Part shown: positions 43,000-57,900 of the stretch, piece by piece
How the letters are laid out: each line of letters opens with the position of its first letter
How positions within the stretch are numbered: the first letter of the stretch is position 1
Origin: Strigops habroptila
Lineage: Eukaryota > Chordata > Aves > Psittaciformes > Psittacidae
DNA: 64,000 bases
NCBI RefSeq assembly: GCF_004027225.2
Contig: NC_044279.2
Span: 51,422,744-51,486,743, forward strand
Direction of reading: 5' to 3'
Notes under the pieces: model-generated
Told to the model about the DNA's origin: nothing
The model's database searches: none
Seen by the model: only the letters and a program-made list of their open reading frames with translations
Translations under genes and position numbers: made by a program

Positions 43000-45900
43000 A
43001 CAAATGCCCCCAGAAGAGAACCACTGGGACTACTGCATCCTACATACGAATTTCCTAGAGCACGATATACTTTGCCCAGTGTGCCAAATATCCTTGTGGT
43101 TTCACTATCCTCCAGTGTGAATTGGCATTGATGATGAATGGAAAACCCAGTGACAGAAGATTTTTACAGACAAACACTTCACATGCAAACTACATATCCT
43201 GCATTTGAAGGGAGAATCATATTTGTTACGAAGGTGAGCTTGGGATCCACGTTCATAACTGTACTAAATATATCAAGTCAGCTCTTACTAAGACTATTAA
43301 TTTTAGTGCATGGTATACTTTTTCCCACACTTCATCTATACTTTACTCTCAGCTAGCTTTATTTTCCAGTTTCTGGAGCTCATGAAAAGAATACATTCCA
43401 TTTAAAGACCGTTTCTTAACCACTTTGTGCTTTTCTAACTACAAGTCAATATAAAGCCAGAATTTTAGAAAGTAACAGTTGTCACTGAAACCCAAAGAAA
43501 CAGTGGACTTTACAGACCTGTACAGATTGCAGAGTCTTCACTCCAAAATGGCATTTTATTTCTTAGCAATACTTCAAATAGCTATGCAGTGATGCCTACA
43601 TTGAATATAAATCTCAAAATATATTGTGTATACAAATAGAGCATGAACAATTCACAGAATATCTTTAAAACTCAGCAAAAGCTAAGGAAGCAGGTTGAGT
43701 GAGCTCCAAGTTTGGAACCCATTTAATTTCCATTCACTGGGGAAAGATTAACAAGATATTGAGACAGACATTTCTCCTTTTGGAGTGCAAAAATATCAGT
43801 TCATCAGGCCATAGTCGTGCCTTTGTCTCTCCAAACCCACTTACTAAGGGTTTATAGTTCTTCAGTGCTTTTTGGGAAATTTGTTCAAAACACCTTAAAA
43901 TCAATAACTGACTAACCCTCCTAACATTCCCCCAAATAGGTAAATACCATAATCTTTTATCCATGGAAAAACTGATCTGTGCCTACAATAGCCCTGCTGG
44001 TGGCTGAGCAGGTGGATTGACCAGTTAGTCCATGCAGTGACTTACTCACTGGTCTTGATTCACACGACCCACCCTCTGCTGCTCTAGCATCCTGTACATC
44101 TAGGATGGGATCTACAGCTGAGCTGTTGTGACTGGTTTAACTCTGGTAGATGCACTTTAAAGAAAAACTGCATCAACTGTTACTATTCCACTGCATTTCA
44201 CTCCTGGCTGTCCTACTCCTATAGCATTCAACCTGTCCTACAGCTCCAATATTGCACTTCAGCCCCAAGCTATCATCTCCTGCTATTCCAGCCCTTCAAA
44301 TCATGTATTACCTTGCTAATTCTAACTATCACTCGAGAAACAGAACAATGTCCTTATTCACTACCTAGTCTGCAGTCATAAGGAGTTTTACAGCCGAGCA
44401 TACAGCATTCCGCAAAATCAGAAATTGTGACACGTTTTCATAATTCCCAAAATATCAGCCAATTTTTTCAGTACCCACTTGACCACAGAAATCAGAAATG
44501 CATTAAAATTTTGTAAATTATTAAATGCACAACTATATAAAATATAGACTCCATTGTCTCCTCATTTAAAAAGGCACTGTCTTCTCTTTGTACTCAAAAC
44601 TGAATCAAGCCTGTAGAATACATAGAAAGAATGCAATGTAGGTGTTAGATCGTGCAATATCTTAAAAAGCCATAGCAAATGCACTCTCACACACTCAAAA
44701 TACACAAGGAACATAAACATTTTCCCCACCTTGTCAACTATTTCTGTCAGCATAACTGCAAGAGCCGTTAACTGCAGGATAGATGCTGTTTATTCCGTTC
44801 GGCGAATGCATTTCAGGAAGCCCACCTTCATCTAGTCAGAGCATAGCAGGATCAGTTTCATACAGTACCCTGATCAGAGAAAAATGGATAGTGCTTCTGC
44901 TTGGCTTCAGATTTAAATTTTTATCCCGGAAATATGCCAGTGACTATTAGCTGCTCTAGTATTCTTTTGGTGGCCATCTGTTCCCTTTCTCAGCCTCCTT
45001 CTAGCCAAATATAATTTTCCATATTTATCATGGCAAGTCAGTAATAAGAAAGACAAATATAACAGGATTGGCTGTTCTCCTTGCCGTCTCAGTCTGTTCT
45101 TTCTCACTGAGCTCATGCGCTTGTGAAACCAAAAAACACTTGAACTTGTATCTTTTCAAAATTTGTCACAGCGACCTTGCTATACAGTGAGTAAAATCTA
45201 TTCACCAAGACAGCCAGCCTGGGAAATGAAATTAATACCTGAAGGGTTGATTTCTCATTGGACATTATGTGTCATTTTCTGAGGACCAAACTATGGCACC
45301 TTGGTCTGTGGTTCTTGTTGGCATCAGTGCAGAGCTGCTCTGCCCTGTGAGACAGAGAGACCCTCATTTTGGTGTGGATAATGAGACAGAGCTTACTGCC
45401 ATCCTGTCCTTCCTTTTCCTCTTTTGGGTGTTGTGTATGTGTGATGGAGCACTAATGGAGGTGTCCCTAATCTCCCCACCATCTTAGGGGAGTATCTAAA
45501 ACCAAAAATACAATGTGCTCTCCTCCTTCATACAGCCAAGGAATGGCATGTTCCCTGCTGGTCTTAAATCTGTTGACAACCCAGAATAGTTCTACTTTCA
45601 CTCAGAAACCGGCATTTTCAAAGAAGTACATGCTCACCCACAGACGCTGTTCTAGAAGGCTGCCACTTTTACTGATGCTCCTCGAATGAGCACCACTTTT
45701 CACAGTGTAGTCAAAGGACAAACAGCTATTCTTTTGTATTGACGGTGCTCCATGCAATGCCCTTGCCTAATATAATTGCTGAGGTGCACCTACTAAAAGG
45801 CACATCACTCCCATTTCCAGCACTCCCACTTTTCCATTCTTCCAAGCTTGCCAACTCTCTTGTCAACAAATCCTCCCCAGTATTAGAGCTCACATACAAG

Positions 45901-48900
45901 AGAAACTTCTCATTCACTAGCCAAAAAACCCAGACTGTCACACCAGCAGGGCAGGTTCAGCCCTGGCAATGAATGGAGATGCCATGTGCTGGAACACAAA
46001 TTAAACAGTACAAACACACATCAATTCCATTTAAGTTAAACCACTCCCACACAAACATATATAGAAAAGACATCATGTGCAAGCACATACAGCTAGTTAC
46101 ATTCAACTCTTCTCTCCCATAGGTATATTAAGCATTTCTGAGCAATTTTCACCAAGGTTCACAAGAAGGGAATTAATTAAGGTAGTGTGTGGCATATATT
46201 CTGTGAAAATACAGATTTGTGATACTAAAAATTCTCAGTGCAGTCCACTGTTAATTTCACGTTTATGTACTACATAGATGAAGTACCACGATCACTTCTG
46301 GTGCTTGCTAATAACACTCGGTGGTGGTCTTTCAATCAGCTGTGCTAGGTATATGAGGTGGGGTATGTAGCAGAAAGCTGTGCACTGCATTCCCTTAGCT
46401 TGTTGCAGTGCAGGGGTTCTTTAATTAGAAGATTTATAATACAGCTTTACATAGGTTTTGACTCTTTTTGAGAAACTGCTAACATTCTCAGGATAGTCTA
46501 CATAGAAAGGAGTAAAGGACAGATCTGAACATGCATTCAGCTGTGCCCCATTAAGAAGAATGTCCTCTATTTGATTTGTTTCTGCTCTTTGTAATGCTTT
46601 CTATTCGCCTCATTTTATTTTATTACTTACTTGTAAGAACATTCAAGTTAGCTGTGCTATGTCATGAAGGAATAAAAATCATCTTCGGGGTGATTCTTTT
46701 CTCATACCTGAAGAGGACCAACTCATTTTTGACAACACAAGAAACTGCATAAAGTTTTCTCCTGCATTTCTCAACAATATTTCAAAGTGAGAGAAACCTG
46801 TCAGGATTATTACTAAGTTTCAGTCATGGTACACTGAAATAAAAAGCAGTGCATAAAATGTTTCCGCTATAAATTACAAAAAGGTTTTTATTAAGTTTGA
46901 AGGAAATATTTATGGACTTTGTAACTATATTTTTTTGATAACTGTTTCTGAAATATATTTAATTAAAGGAGTTAAGTCCAGCGGTAGATAAATTCCTCAA
47001 GGATGTGATCACTAGCTGGGATCGTCACACAGACAAAGCCTTAACTACAACTTTGCTTAGTTTGGCAACATCTCTGTGAAGTAGAATAGTATTAGAGGTG
47101 AAGGAAATTAAAGAACTTCCCCTGCAAAGGAACAGGCATTCTGGAGTGAGAAGAGGTTTTGTTTCATCTTAGCCTAAATATTCAAGGTAAACAAATTTTT
47201 CTGTGGAAGTATTTCTGTCTTTTTATTGGCTTGGCCTGAAAACGAGACTATGCATATAATGTAGACTAGCTATCCCAAATTTTTACATCCCTAAAATTAG
47301 ACTAGATTAATTCTACTTTTTGTGCTGTTTACTGTGCTCCTCCTGCACATCATCCCTCCTGATTCAAGTGAGGATAAAAGATACAGAGGAACAATGAACT
47401 GAACACTGTCTCCAGCCCTGTGCTGCGGCAGACGTACAGGCTTGACCAGTGCCATGGAGAAAGTCAAATGCTGCCACTGCAGGCTGAAGCAGGGAAGGTG
47501 CCTAAAATCCCTAAAGAATAATATGAGCGGAATTGCCAGAAAACGCCTTAAATCACTCCTGCTCTATTTGCTGTAATAAAGCATAGGAACTATGTCAATA
47601 AGACTGCTGCAAAACCAGTGCAAAGGGAATGGCTGATTTAAGGTCATTTTGCCCACATTTACTTGGGCAAAGATCTTACCAAGTGAACTAATTAGTCCAA
47701 GTCTACTGGAAATGGAAAAGCCAGTTACATAGTTTCTGTGAGTATGACACACAAAAGAAATGGGTCTTCTTTTGTACTCCACAGAAGAGTGCAAAAGCTT
47801 GGGATATATAAAGTCAAGTTTCTGACATTAGAATTATTTGCTAGGAAGCTGACTCTTCAAAGTTTATTAACCATTCCTACCATGGACCTGCTCTTTCTCC
47901 TAGCAAACAACAAGCACCCCCCCCCCCCCCAAGTTAATAATGCTGTTCAATTCTAAAAGAGCTCAAAAGCTAGATAAGAATTACAAATGCAGTTTTACAT
48001 AGGAGGAAATCAAGGCATTACATAGCTAAGGATGTAATTATCATAACCTTGAGAGATAATACCCAAGGTCTGAGCAAAGGTCCACAACTGAATTCAAATA
48101 GAATTTGGGTACATGGAGATTTTCCAAACAGTTCTTTGACTGTACAAAGCCACCAGGACCCTAGCAACATCATCATTTCTAGGAAACAGACTAGGCAAAC
48201 AAAGGACAGCCTAGAAATCAGTGCCCAAACAGGTTTTTCTAAAGCATCAATCTGTTCTTAGGACTATTCCAAGAACAGAAAATATGGGTATTCCTGGACT
48301 CACAAACTAAAGAGGAATCCCATGAGAAGCAGGAATTGGACACAGACCGGATAAGCTGATTTAAATTGAGTGGGGGCAGAGATGAAACATAGCTCTAGAT
48401 ATGTTGAAAAGTCAGAGGCAAAACAAAAATGATAGGCAAATTAGATCAATATCATGGTGGAAAAGAACTTTAAGCCTTTCTGTCAAGCCCTGAAAGCCTG
48501 CAAGATCTTCCTTTCAAGAAAGAGCTCCAGCTGTTTCTACCAATCTGCAGGTCAAACTTGGGAAATGCCTGTGTCACCCCTGTGATGACTGGAAGTGGAG
48601 GCTGGAGAAGTTAGTCCAGAAGAATCAAGGCCTCTCAGTCCTGGTATAGTTCATAACCACACTTACTAAATACCTTCCCAAATATTACTGACGTCAGACA
48701 TTCACATATGCATTCAGATACTTCTTAAATAGTGCCCTCTTGGGGAAGAAAACCAGGGGCATCTTTTCACAACTATATTACTTCAGAGGGGTTATACTAA
48801 TGTAAAATTAATAGCACCTCAATGAATGACCCCTCAAATAGATTTTCCTGTAGAAGGTCAGTTTAAACAAAACGACCCAATGCTAGTTTTAAACTGAGAA

Positions 48901-51450
48901 ACACATGTTTTTAAAAAGGCAGAACTTTTGATTTTAGATTAATACAACTCACTGGGACCTCTATATAAAAAATAGACCGGCTGTCTACAATATGTATATA
49001 TTTTTAATAAAGCACAAATCCTAAAGCACGTAAACCTAAAGGTCAATCTGAAATCTTTTGCAGCACCCTAGGTGCTCTGGGATTCTACAAACTAATTATT
49101 TGCTCACCATTTATGCAAAAACGTACAAGATGATAGATACTCCTGTAACTTAAAAATGTCAACACATCTGTTAACATTTAACTTTGCAGCATTAATAATG
49201 TTAATGCATTCATTAAAAATTGTAATCTTAATTCCACTTCAACAAATTTAGATAATGATTAATCCAATAAGAAATATCATATGAAATTGATGGTAAATGG
49301 TAGAACTGATCAAACTGTCTTCCTTCTGTTTTCTAATAGTTATTTTCCATTCCTCACAACAGGTATGCCATAATCCAATACAAACATTTGTACAGCAAAC
49401 AAGAAAAACAAACGCCAACCATTATTACCTTAGGCTGGATTCTCCTGTTTCTTCTCATTCGTAAACAAGAGCTATCGAAGAAGCTGAAATCACAACATCT
49501 CTCACTGCTTCTTTCCTTCCCCATAATGACAAAGCTCCATGTTTTAAATGTCTCCATTAAATTGTTCTCCTTGCTATTTGAACCTGATGTTACTGTTCAT
49601 CTAATCCAACATAGCCACACAGGTGTCCCTCTGTGAATAATAACATGGGCTGATGGATGATTTTTATGGGGGAACTGGCTGGAATGAAATCACATGTTGT
49701 TTTACCACAGTTCCACAGCACCGACACAAACTAAATAATATCAAACTGAACTGTGAATAGTAGAATATCTGCTGACGTGCTGTGAAATCTTTGAGGACCT
49801 AGCACAGGCACAACATGTTTGTCAATTAGGCTCAGCATGATTGCAAAACTGTCCCTTGAGGCACCACAAGGTGCATAATTTGCTTTCCTTTTCTTTCTTT
49901 TTTTTTTTTTCCCCCAAACACAGGACCATAGCTTTAGCTCTACTGCTATAAACTGTCTAATGAGAGTAATTCAAAAGTAATTCAGAGCTTCATAGAGAAT
50001 GCAAGGGGTACCCCCAAGCATTTCACTCAAAGCTGCCTCTTAGCCCTCAAAACTACTTGCAATCTGGGAATGGCTGTTTCCAGGTAGTCTTGTCTCTGCA
50101 TAAATTTTAATCCTCTATGTGCCCTGACAACCTTTTAGATACTCCTTCAGCAAAACTTATGTATGCAGATGGAGCAGCCTTAGCTTAGAATATTAAGGGA
50201 ATAGTTTTCAGTGATCTTTTATTCAGCACGCCATAATCTGTTTTTGCACTCCTGACAGACTCCATGGGGTATAACTAGCATTCAGTCTCAATTCATTATT
50301 TTCTTTACTTTTCTTCTGAGAACAATAAAGCAATTCACAACTCATGAAGAGCAGAAAAATGCAGACACAATCTTTGTCAAAGAGAAAGATTTAAAAACGC
50401 AGAACAACAATACAAACTTTTGAAAATAGAGCCAGAGTGAGCTTGGAATAATAATAAAAAACAAATTTCCAAATCTGCTTTTTGGAAAAGACTGGAATTA
50501 ATATACTTTCATTATTTCTTTTTTTTAATTCCTTTGGAAAATTGAAAAACAAATGGGAGGGAATAAAAGATAATTGGATGGCAAAACATAAATGCCAAAA
50601 AGTCAGAATGCAGAACTGTTTTTTTAATTAAAAAACCCCCAAAGCCACAAATGATAAAATCTGAGGACCGTAACTTTTCTTACAAAAGAAATAGAATCTC
50701 AAAGCTTGAGGAAGATTTTAGAAAATCAGCAAAGAGTTTGTTCCACGTGGCATTAGATACAGCAATAAAATAGTAAAGGGAATGATGTACACTCTAAAGT
50801 CTATAACAAATTCTTCTTCATATTCTGCTCCAATTCACAACACCAAAGTGTTCCGTTTCTGAGAGTCAAATTTAAAGCTTGAAAGGAGACAAGGAAAGTG
50901 ATGGGAAACAGAGAAAGTGTATAAAGTCAAATAAGCTTTGTGTCAAGTCTAGTGGAAAATGGATCATTCCCCACCTCCTGAACCACAGTCACTATGAACT
51001 GAGGAAGTCACCATGAGACATATGAGCTTTCAATCAAGCACTGAGAAACCTGTCACAACTTCCCTAGTTTTCACAAACACAATACTTACGAAACCTGAAA
51101 ATCAAAAGGTGTCAAATAACTTTGATCGTTTTAGAGTAGGTTATGATACATGCCAGATTAATTGGAGGTGCTGCGAGGGGGCAAATGGACTCTGTTTTCA
51201 GCTACTTGGAAAAGCTAAGTTTATTTGGGAGGAGAGGAAATGAATCTGCATCAGCTCCTTTTAGAGCTCAACAAGTGCCGGTGCATGGCAGTGCTTTGAC
51301 ATCAGTATGCTGTTAGAGCAACTATTATTGACATTTGGAAAATAACCGATATTAAGTAGTGCTGAGCCTGTGTGTAAATTTAACTTGTTATATCCTGTAA
51401 GGGTGTCATTTGATCTGCACCTTTGAAAAACTGAAGGGGTATGCACTGCA
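43000..51450. other. Unannotated stretch upstream of the recognised DYRK4 exons
   Basis: AT-rich non-coding sequence apart from simple repeats. No CpG-rich promoter, and no exon with convincing splice sites in an open frame. The DYRK4 first exon may lie here unrecognised. Confidence 0.5.
47917..47930 (+). repeat. Poly-C tract
   Basis: Fourteen consecutive C, a homopolymer liable to length errors. No associated element was seen. Confidence 0.95.
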
Positions 51451-51469
51451 AATGAGAGTCTAAACAGGG

Positions 51470-51850
51470 CATGGCTGAGGGAACTGGGGTTGTTGAGTCT
51501 GCTCAGCGGGGACCTTATCACTCTCTACAACTACTTGAAAAGAGGATGGAGCGAGGTAGGTGTTGTTCTCCTCTCCCAGGTAACAAGCAATAGGACAAGA
51601 AGAAATGGCCACAAGCTGTACCAGGGGAGCTTTAGACTGGGCATTAGGAAAAATTTCTTCACCAAAAGGGTTGTCAAGCACTGGAACAGGCTGCCCAGGG
51701 AAGTGGTTGAGTCACCATTCCTGGAAGTATTTAAAAGATGTGTAGATGTGGCGCTTAGGGACGCGGTTTAGTGGTGGAGTTGGAGTGCAAGGTTAATGGT
51801 CAGGCTCCATGATCTTAAGGGTCCTTTCTAACCTAAATGATTCTATGACT
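51470..51850 (+). mobile_element. CR1 3' fragment
   Basis: TCAGCGGGGACCTTATCACT, TAGACTGGGCATTAGGAAAA, GGAACAGGCTGCCCAGGGAA and AAGGGTCCTTTCTAACCTAA, ending ATGATTCTATGACTC. The encoded ORF2 C-terminus is partly open. It looks like a CR1 subfamily different from the long copy (different 3' UTR wording). Confidence 0.9.
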
Positions 51851-52189
51851 CCCAGTTTCCTAGCGTGGATCTCCCAACCAGGCACTTACCAGACCCTTGA
51901 GAGCTGAACCACCTTCCTGCAAGTTAAAACTCACAGTGCTCTCTGCCATTGCAGCACCTGCTTCAGTGATTAAATGTTTGCCCACCTTACTACAGATATC
52001 TGACTCTCTACTAAATAGACCTCAGGCCTACTCAAGCAACAATGCTACTGATATTAAGTGTCTTCCCATACTTCTCCCATTTACATTATATTAAAATTTT
52101 CATGTTGGTCTTGCAAATCATTTACTATATTTCCCTTGAAGTTTCTACAGACCTGCTGCTAATCATAGGCCACATCTCTTCTACTGTCA

Positions 52190-52432
52190 TCATAGCATCA
52201 CAGAATAGTTATGGTTGGAAAGGACCTTAAGATCATCTAGTTCCAACCCCCCTGCCATGAGCAGGGACACCGAGCATTAAACCATGTCACCCAAGTCTCC
52301 ATCCAACCTGGCCTTGAACACCGCCAGTGATGGAGCATTCACAACTTCCTTGGGCAACCCATTCCAGTGCCTCACTGCCCTCATAGTATAGAACTTCTTC
52401 CTTATATCTAACCTAAACTTCCCCTTCATTTC
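52190..52432 (-). mobile_element. CR1 3' fragment, minus orientation
   Basis: The plus strand reads GGAAAGGACCTTAAGATCAT, CTAGTTCCAACCCCCCTGCC and GGAACTTC-like ORF2 end in reverse. It is well preserved and lies in inverted orientation about 340 bases from the plus copy at 51470-51850. Confidence 0.93.
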
Positions 52433-53039
52433 TTCATACAAGGTGCTCAAAGTAAAATAAAATCATTGGTTAATTAAAACCATACATGTAACAGTTCGAG
52501 ACCCTCCTCTATGCTTGCACACTGCTTCACTACACCTCTGATTCTTGCAGCTACCTGTATGGAGCAAAACTCTTTGCTATATACAAAAACCCTATATGTA
52601 AAAATGACAAAGCAAATTAACGCATACTAATCAACATAGATGCATGTAATGAATTACATTTGTTTGCTGTCCAGGTTTGGGGTTCCTTGAGGAATTTTTA
52701 TATAAGGAATCTTCTTGGTTAATGTTTTTGTACATTATTTGACTGGAATTACCAGTCAGGTGTCAGGACAATTTTTGCTGTTAATGATATAAACGTAGGG
52801 GCTGACCCACAAAATGTGGTCTCACGTAAAGCTTACATCAGTAGTTACAGCCAACAGGAAGGTAGAAAAGGAGAAAGAAGAGAAGATCACTGCAGAACAA
52901 TGAATTGTTAGATGGAAAGAGGCAGTCACAGGCTTTTGCAGCTAAACGGCAGAGGCTGATAGTGGTAACCTGGGAAAAATGCTGGAAGAAGGGACAATTA
53001 AAGAAAAAACATTTCCAAAACTGGACAGTCCACTTCTGA

Positions 53040-53400
53040 ATGCAAAATGCAAGTAAAGCAGATAACTTAAAAAAAAAAAAAAAAGGCAGTTCTATATGCA
53101 ATCATCTGAAAATGTGAAATCTTCTATGACTCCTAAACTAAGAGAAATCAAGTCCCAGTCAACAAAACAGATGGCACAGTTTTTCTGGGCAACTGCAGCA
53201 TGGCTGCCAGACACGGCAAATGTAATCTGAATGAGTGGATAAGTACAGGAAAAAACTTCAGCTCTGCAGATGAATAAATTATTATCAGAAAACAGAACCC
53301 AGATTAAGAAAAAAAACTCCAAACAACACAAAACCAAACAATAAAACCCAAACAAGAAAAACATAACAAAACAAACAACATAATAACAACAAACACAAAA
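53040..53400 (+). repeat. A-rich simple sequence
   Basis: An A run at 53069-53084 and an irregular AAAC/AACA tract at 53308-53400. The tract explains the long open frames seen on the minus strand here, which are otherwise unsupported. Confidence 0.7.
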
Positions 53401-54864
53401 AGTCTGTGACTTTCCAGCAGTTTGAATTAGGCTGATGAAAGAAATTTCCTCTCTTTCCAAGCCTTACTTCATTTACATCCTTAGTCATCACAACTGGAAT
53501 TACATGGCTCCTACTAAAAAATAAAGACAGCTCATTCCACATATTTTTGATAAGGAATAAAAGCAGATCTAATGATTAGGTGGAAGTACATAAAGGCAGG
53601 ATGCAAACTCCAGGCACATCCCTCCAACTACATTTTGCTTTTGATTTACTCTGAGTTACTCCCTTTGGGTGTTTTGAATGGTTCCGCCTTCCTGAAAGGG
53701 CTGTATGTGAAGCCCAGGGACCTTATTTGTGGAGGCTGAACTGTCTGCTTTTGCCTACTTTTAGCTACTGCAAGATATGTACACTTAGCTGCACAGGTTC
53801 TAGTGGCCAAAAGCCAATTTTCAGAAATGCTTTAGGCAGTTAGGAATGTCAGAAATGCAGGTGCATGTTTAGTGCAGTGGTTCACTGCTGTCCACCTCAT
53901 CCTGTTCTCGTCTGGTGCCTTATTTAGAAGTCCATGTCCACCTCCTACCCCAGACCTCCAGCAGCACTGAGCTTCTGTAGAGGCACAGGACTATGGCTGC
54001 AGCCAGAGATACAAAGGTGCTGTAGCATGAGGAGGAAGGGACAACAGGCATGAGAAGGATCCAAACTGCTTCACATACTAGCAGCACTCCCATCCCCACT
54101 GCAGCCTCCTCGGGGTGTTAACAGCTGCTGCCAGCAGTGTGTTTGGCAAAGGGGCCAAGTTAGCAAGCCTGGCAGACCTCCTTGCTTTACCTCTGCTATT
54201 GATCTGCGGCAACCACTGGCCTAGCGAGGTATTTCTCAGTGCCTAGACACCATGGGAAACCCCGGGGATTCGCCTGCAGTCTGCATTTCACATGCTGTTA
54301 CTGAACTGAGCAGTCAACTGTGACTTGAATAACATGTGGTTAAGGTAACACCTCTGTGGGGGACACATGAGTTAAATAGCAGTCTGAGGCACTGATTCAG
54401 TAAGATACTCCAGCACGCAGTTCATTGGCAGTATGCAAGCGGTTCTATGTACTTCAAAGGTGAGTGCTTACAGTATTTGCTAGATCCAGGTACTTAACAC
54501 ATTCTCAGTACACATGCTGAATTTTAATACATCTTAATGTATTGAAGATAGATCTTCCAAAAAGTCCATACCTGGCACACATGTATTGCTACTGTTCATT
54601 TAAATAAAAGATTCTAAGCATATATTTTGCCTCACTTCCTCCTTGGAGAAGAGGAATGTGTCAGAAATCATGCCCCAGTGGCATTTCAAGAGAAACATGT
54701 ATTTATTAAAGGAGCTTTTCTATTATTTAGGGAAAATATTTTAATAATACTCTCTTCACGGGCATTATAAATACACAGAATATTAGGGAGATTTAAAAGG
54801 AGAACTATTTCCTTAACCATTGCATATTATTGTACAAAGAATAATTGGGTTTGAAATAGCTGAT

Positions 54865-54905
54865 CTCAAGTGGTGCCTTCCAACTGAAACAGTTCTGTGA
54901 GTGCT
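54865..54905 (+). repeat. Possible CR1 3' tip
   Basis: TCAAGTGGTGCCTTCCAACT followed by CAGTTCTGTGAG resembles the CR1 3' UTR end. Short and diverged. Confidence 0.35.
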
Positions 54906-57900
54906 TACCATACATATTAAGGTTGTGCTGACCTTTCTTTTTACTGGTGTTACTGCAGTCTTGTCTCACACTTTGGACAGTAATACTGACTTTCTTACCC
55001 TGTGTCAAAGACATCCCCTGCATGTTAATCTACAGACTGTAAAATAATAATGTCATAACCAGAACAGTAACACGTTATATCACATTTTAACAAAACACAA
55101 ATTTGCTCATAAATCCTTTCTCCCTTATAGGGAGAAGCTCAGAAAGCATAAAGAGTGTACAGAGGAGCTACTGCAGTATATGCTGGGTAACATGTCTCAG
55201 GAATGATACAGATCAAAATTTAGTTAGGCACAATTCCCACTTAGGAACAGGCTGGCTGTGATGTGTGGAGGACAGAATGCTTCACATCACTTCAATACAC
55301 ACTTCCCCACTCTTGCAGGAGCAGCTGGAAAAATCTGCCTCCAAATTTCTTTGGCAAGAAAGATGAATCAAAGCAAATGAAAAACGGGAAGCAGGAGCTG
55401 ATCGCAGTGGAGACACGTTCACTCACGTTCCAAAGTGTACACAGTTCAGCACAGAATATACACTCTACTGTCACTATTACAACCTCACTGGGGCTAATAA
55501 AGATACAGTGCACAAAGGTGATGAATGAGGAGAACCACACTTTCTATACATAACTGCATAAATTAGAGGTGGAAAACATATCCCATATAGATCATGTTTT
55601 TCTTTAAATGCTGGTTTCAAAACTATTCAGTGCTATATCTGTATCTTGCTGATTTAAATGTTCTCAGGAACTTTGGCAGCTCTCCACTTCACATTGACAG
55701 CTCTTTTGCAGGTAGCCTAAATTCAGCCAGCTCTTGGTAAATATATCTCAGCTGCCTTTGCTTTATGAGCACACTTCAGCCTTCCTAGAAAAGGCTTTGG
55801 GCCATTGTGTCTGCCCAGCACTGACTGCAGGAATCTGTCAGAAGGGTTGATGGAGCGGGTTGGGGGAGAGCCAGACAAGACACAAGAGCACTAAGACCCA
55901 TCCACGTGGCAGGAAAATGAGCTCAGAAGTGTTCACTTAGGGATCTTTTGCTTAAGTGTGGCAGCTGGCCTGCCTTTCCAAAACCTGCAGGCTGGCAGTG
56001 GCTTCATACTTACTTCTGCACAGTAATGTGAACACAGCCAAAGAGAACACCTTTCATATGGGAATTGGCTTCTACCTAAAACCGCTACAGAACTACTAGC
56101 TATTAGTAAGATTGTGTCCTCTTGCCATAACCTGATTAAACAAAGGCATATTTAATGCTCAGCCAAACTCTTCTACATTGAAGACAACGTGTCTGAGCCA
56201 GCCCTTAAAGGCAACTCTCATTACCTTGGTTGCCCCCTCAACGCCAGGAGAAATTATCCACCTTGTTAAAAAAAAAAAACCAAGTGCAAAAGATCCCAGA
56301 TAAAATTAAGCTTCTATTTGCCAAGCAGTGAACCTATAATGACGCCTTGCTTGAAGTTCTTCCTACAGCATCCATCATCATAGGTTGACTCAGAATTGCT
56401 CCATTCAGTGAACTCTGCTGGGCAATAATTTATTAATTAAAAAAAACCCCAATTTACAATCTGTGTTATTACTGGGCATTATCCTCAAAATACCTGACCA
56501 AAAGCTTTCTGACAATAAGACTGATCACAACCTCAGATGGCTTTGAAGCAAACTTCAAAGTTCTGGACCTGGTGGCCTAAATCATGTTGCTATTGTTAAG
56601 AATGAATTTCCCAGATTGAGTTGGCTGATACTCGGTGTCATACTCTGGAAGGATAAAATGTAGGTAATTGGCAGATATCCCCCAAATACCATTTCTTTTC
56701 CTACTGGGACATGTTATCACAGTTAAAATGCCAAACACAGAAGAAACTATATCCAACATTGCCATTGTCTGCTTTCCCCACCACCATGGGTTTAATTAAC
56801 ACCCATTTTAAAAAGCTCTTTCATACACCAAACTAATATTTAGAATTAATAACAGCAGTCTGGGTACGTCCAGACTGAGAACAACTGAGAACAAGAAGAT
56901 AACCAATATTTATCTTCTCGCCTACTGAAACAGACTATACAGCAGGACAGAGAACAGCACCATAGTTTCATGAGCATTTTAAACCAGTGCTGTTGCTAAA
57001 AGGGGGCTGGGGAGGCGGGAGGAGAAGTCTGCTTCTCCTTTTGCTATTTATTCTTAATCCTCAGGTGTCCCCTTCTTCATGCCAGCACAAATGTTCATGA
57101 AATCCTGCAATAAATTGGATCAAAAAATAACTCAGGTTAAAATTAAACCAGCAAAGAAAACTCAGTTTAGTTTTAACCTGCATCGGTCCTCTTCCACTTC
57201 ATCCTACAGTGGCAGAAATGATCCCTGTTGTTAAGGACAAGTGATCAGGGTCAGGCAGGTATATTGCCATGCCTTGCCATGCCGATGGAATCACCCTGTT
57301 GGTAGCATCTCTGCTGTGCTTTGACACTGCCATTACTGTCTGACATTTAAAATGGAGCACAGAAATATCTCAGCAAGCTGTGGCCTCTTTTTCTGGGATT
57401 TTTAAAAGTAGAATAATTAATATTTTCAATTCATAAGAGCTCATAGTCTCAAAGACAGCTATATCAGGTGAGAAAGACAGGAGAGAAAAAGATTTACTTT
57501 CTTATAGCTTATGAATAATTCTTAGCCATGAATTCTGTGTCAACCTAAACACTTGGACCACTGTATTCCTTTAAAATGGACTTATATTAAATATTGAAGT
57601 GCTATCCCTCTTGTGATTATGTTTGGAAGAAAGTAAAGGTATGTGTCCCTGCTCTGTAGAGCTGTGAAACATTAGCTGAGACAGTGTTAACAATCTTCAT
57701 TCTTACTTGATTTTGAAATTACTGTACAGCATGTTATATTTAGCAGGAACTTGTTTGGCTTCTTGTTTCTTATGTTTTGTTCCTTTCATATTCCATAACG
57801 TGTAGCTATTAAATAGGAAGGTCCACACAAACATTAATATTTCCAACAGTCAGTTCTTTGGATCAATGATTTTCCCTGGTAGCACCAAAATATCAGATCG

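Noticed and set aside
49354-49636. Overlapping open frames on both strands
   Set aside because: Ordinary AT-rich sequence with no motif and no splice sites at suitable positions.
53092-53542. Two long overlapping minus-strand open frames
   Set aside because: They arise from A-rich simple sequence that reads as Phe/Leu/Cys codons on the other strand; there are no splice or domain signals.
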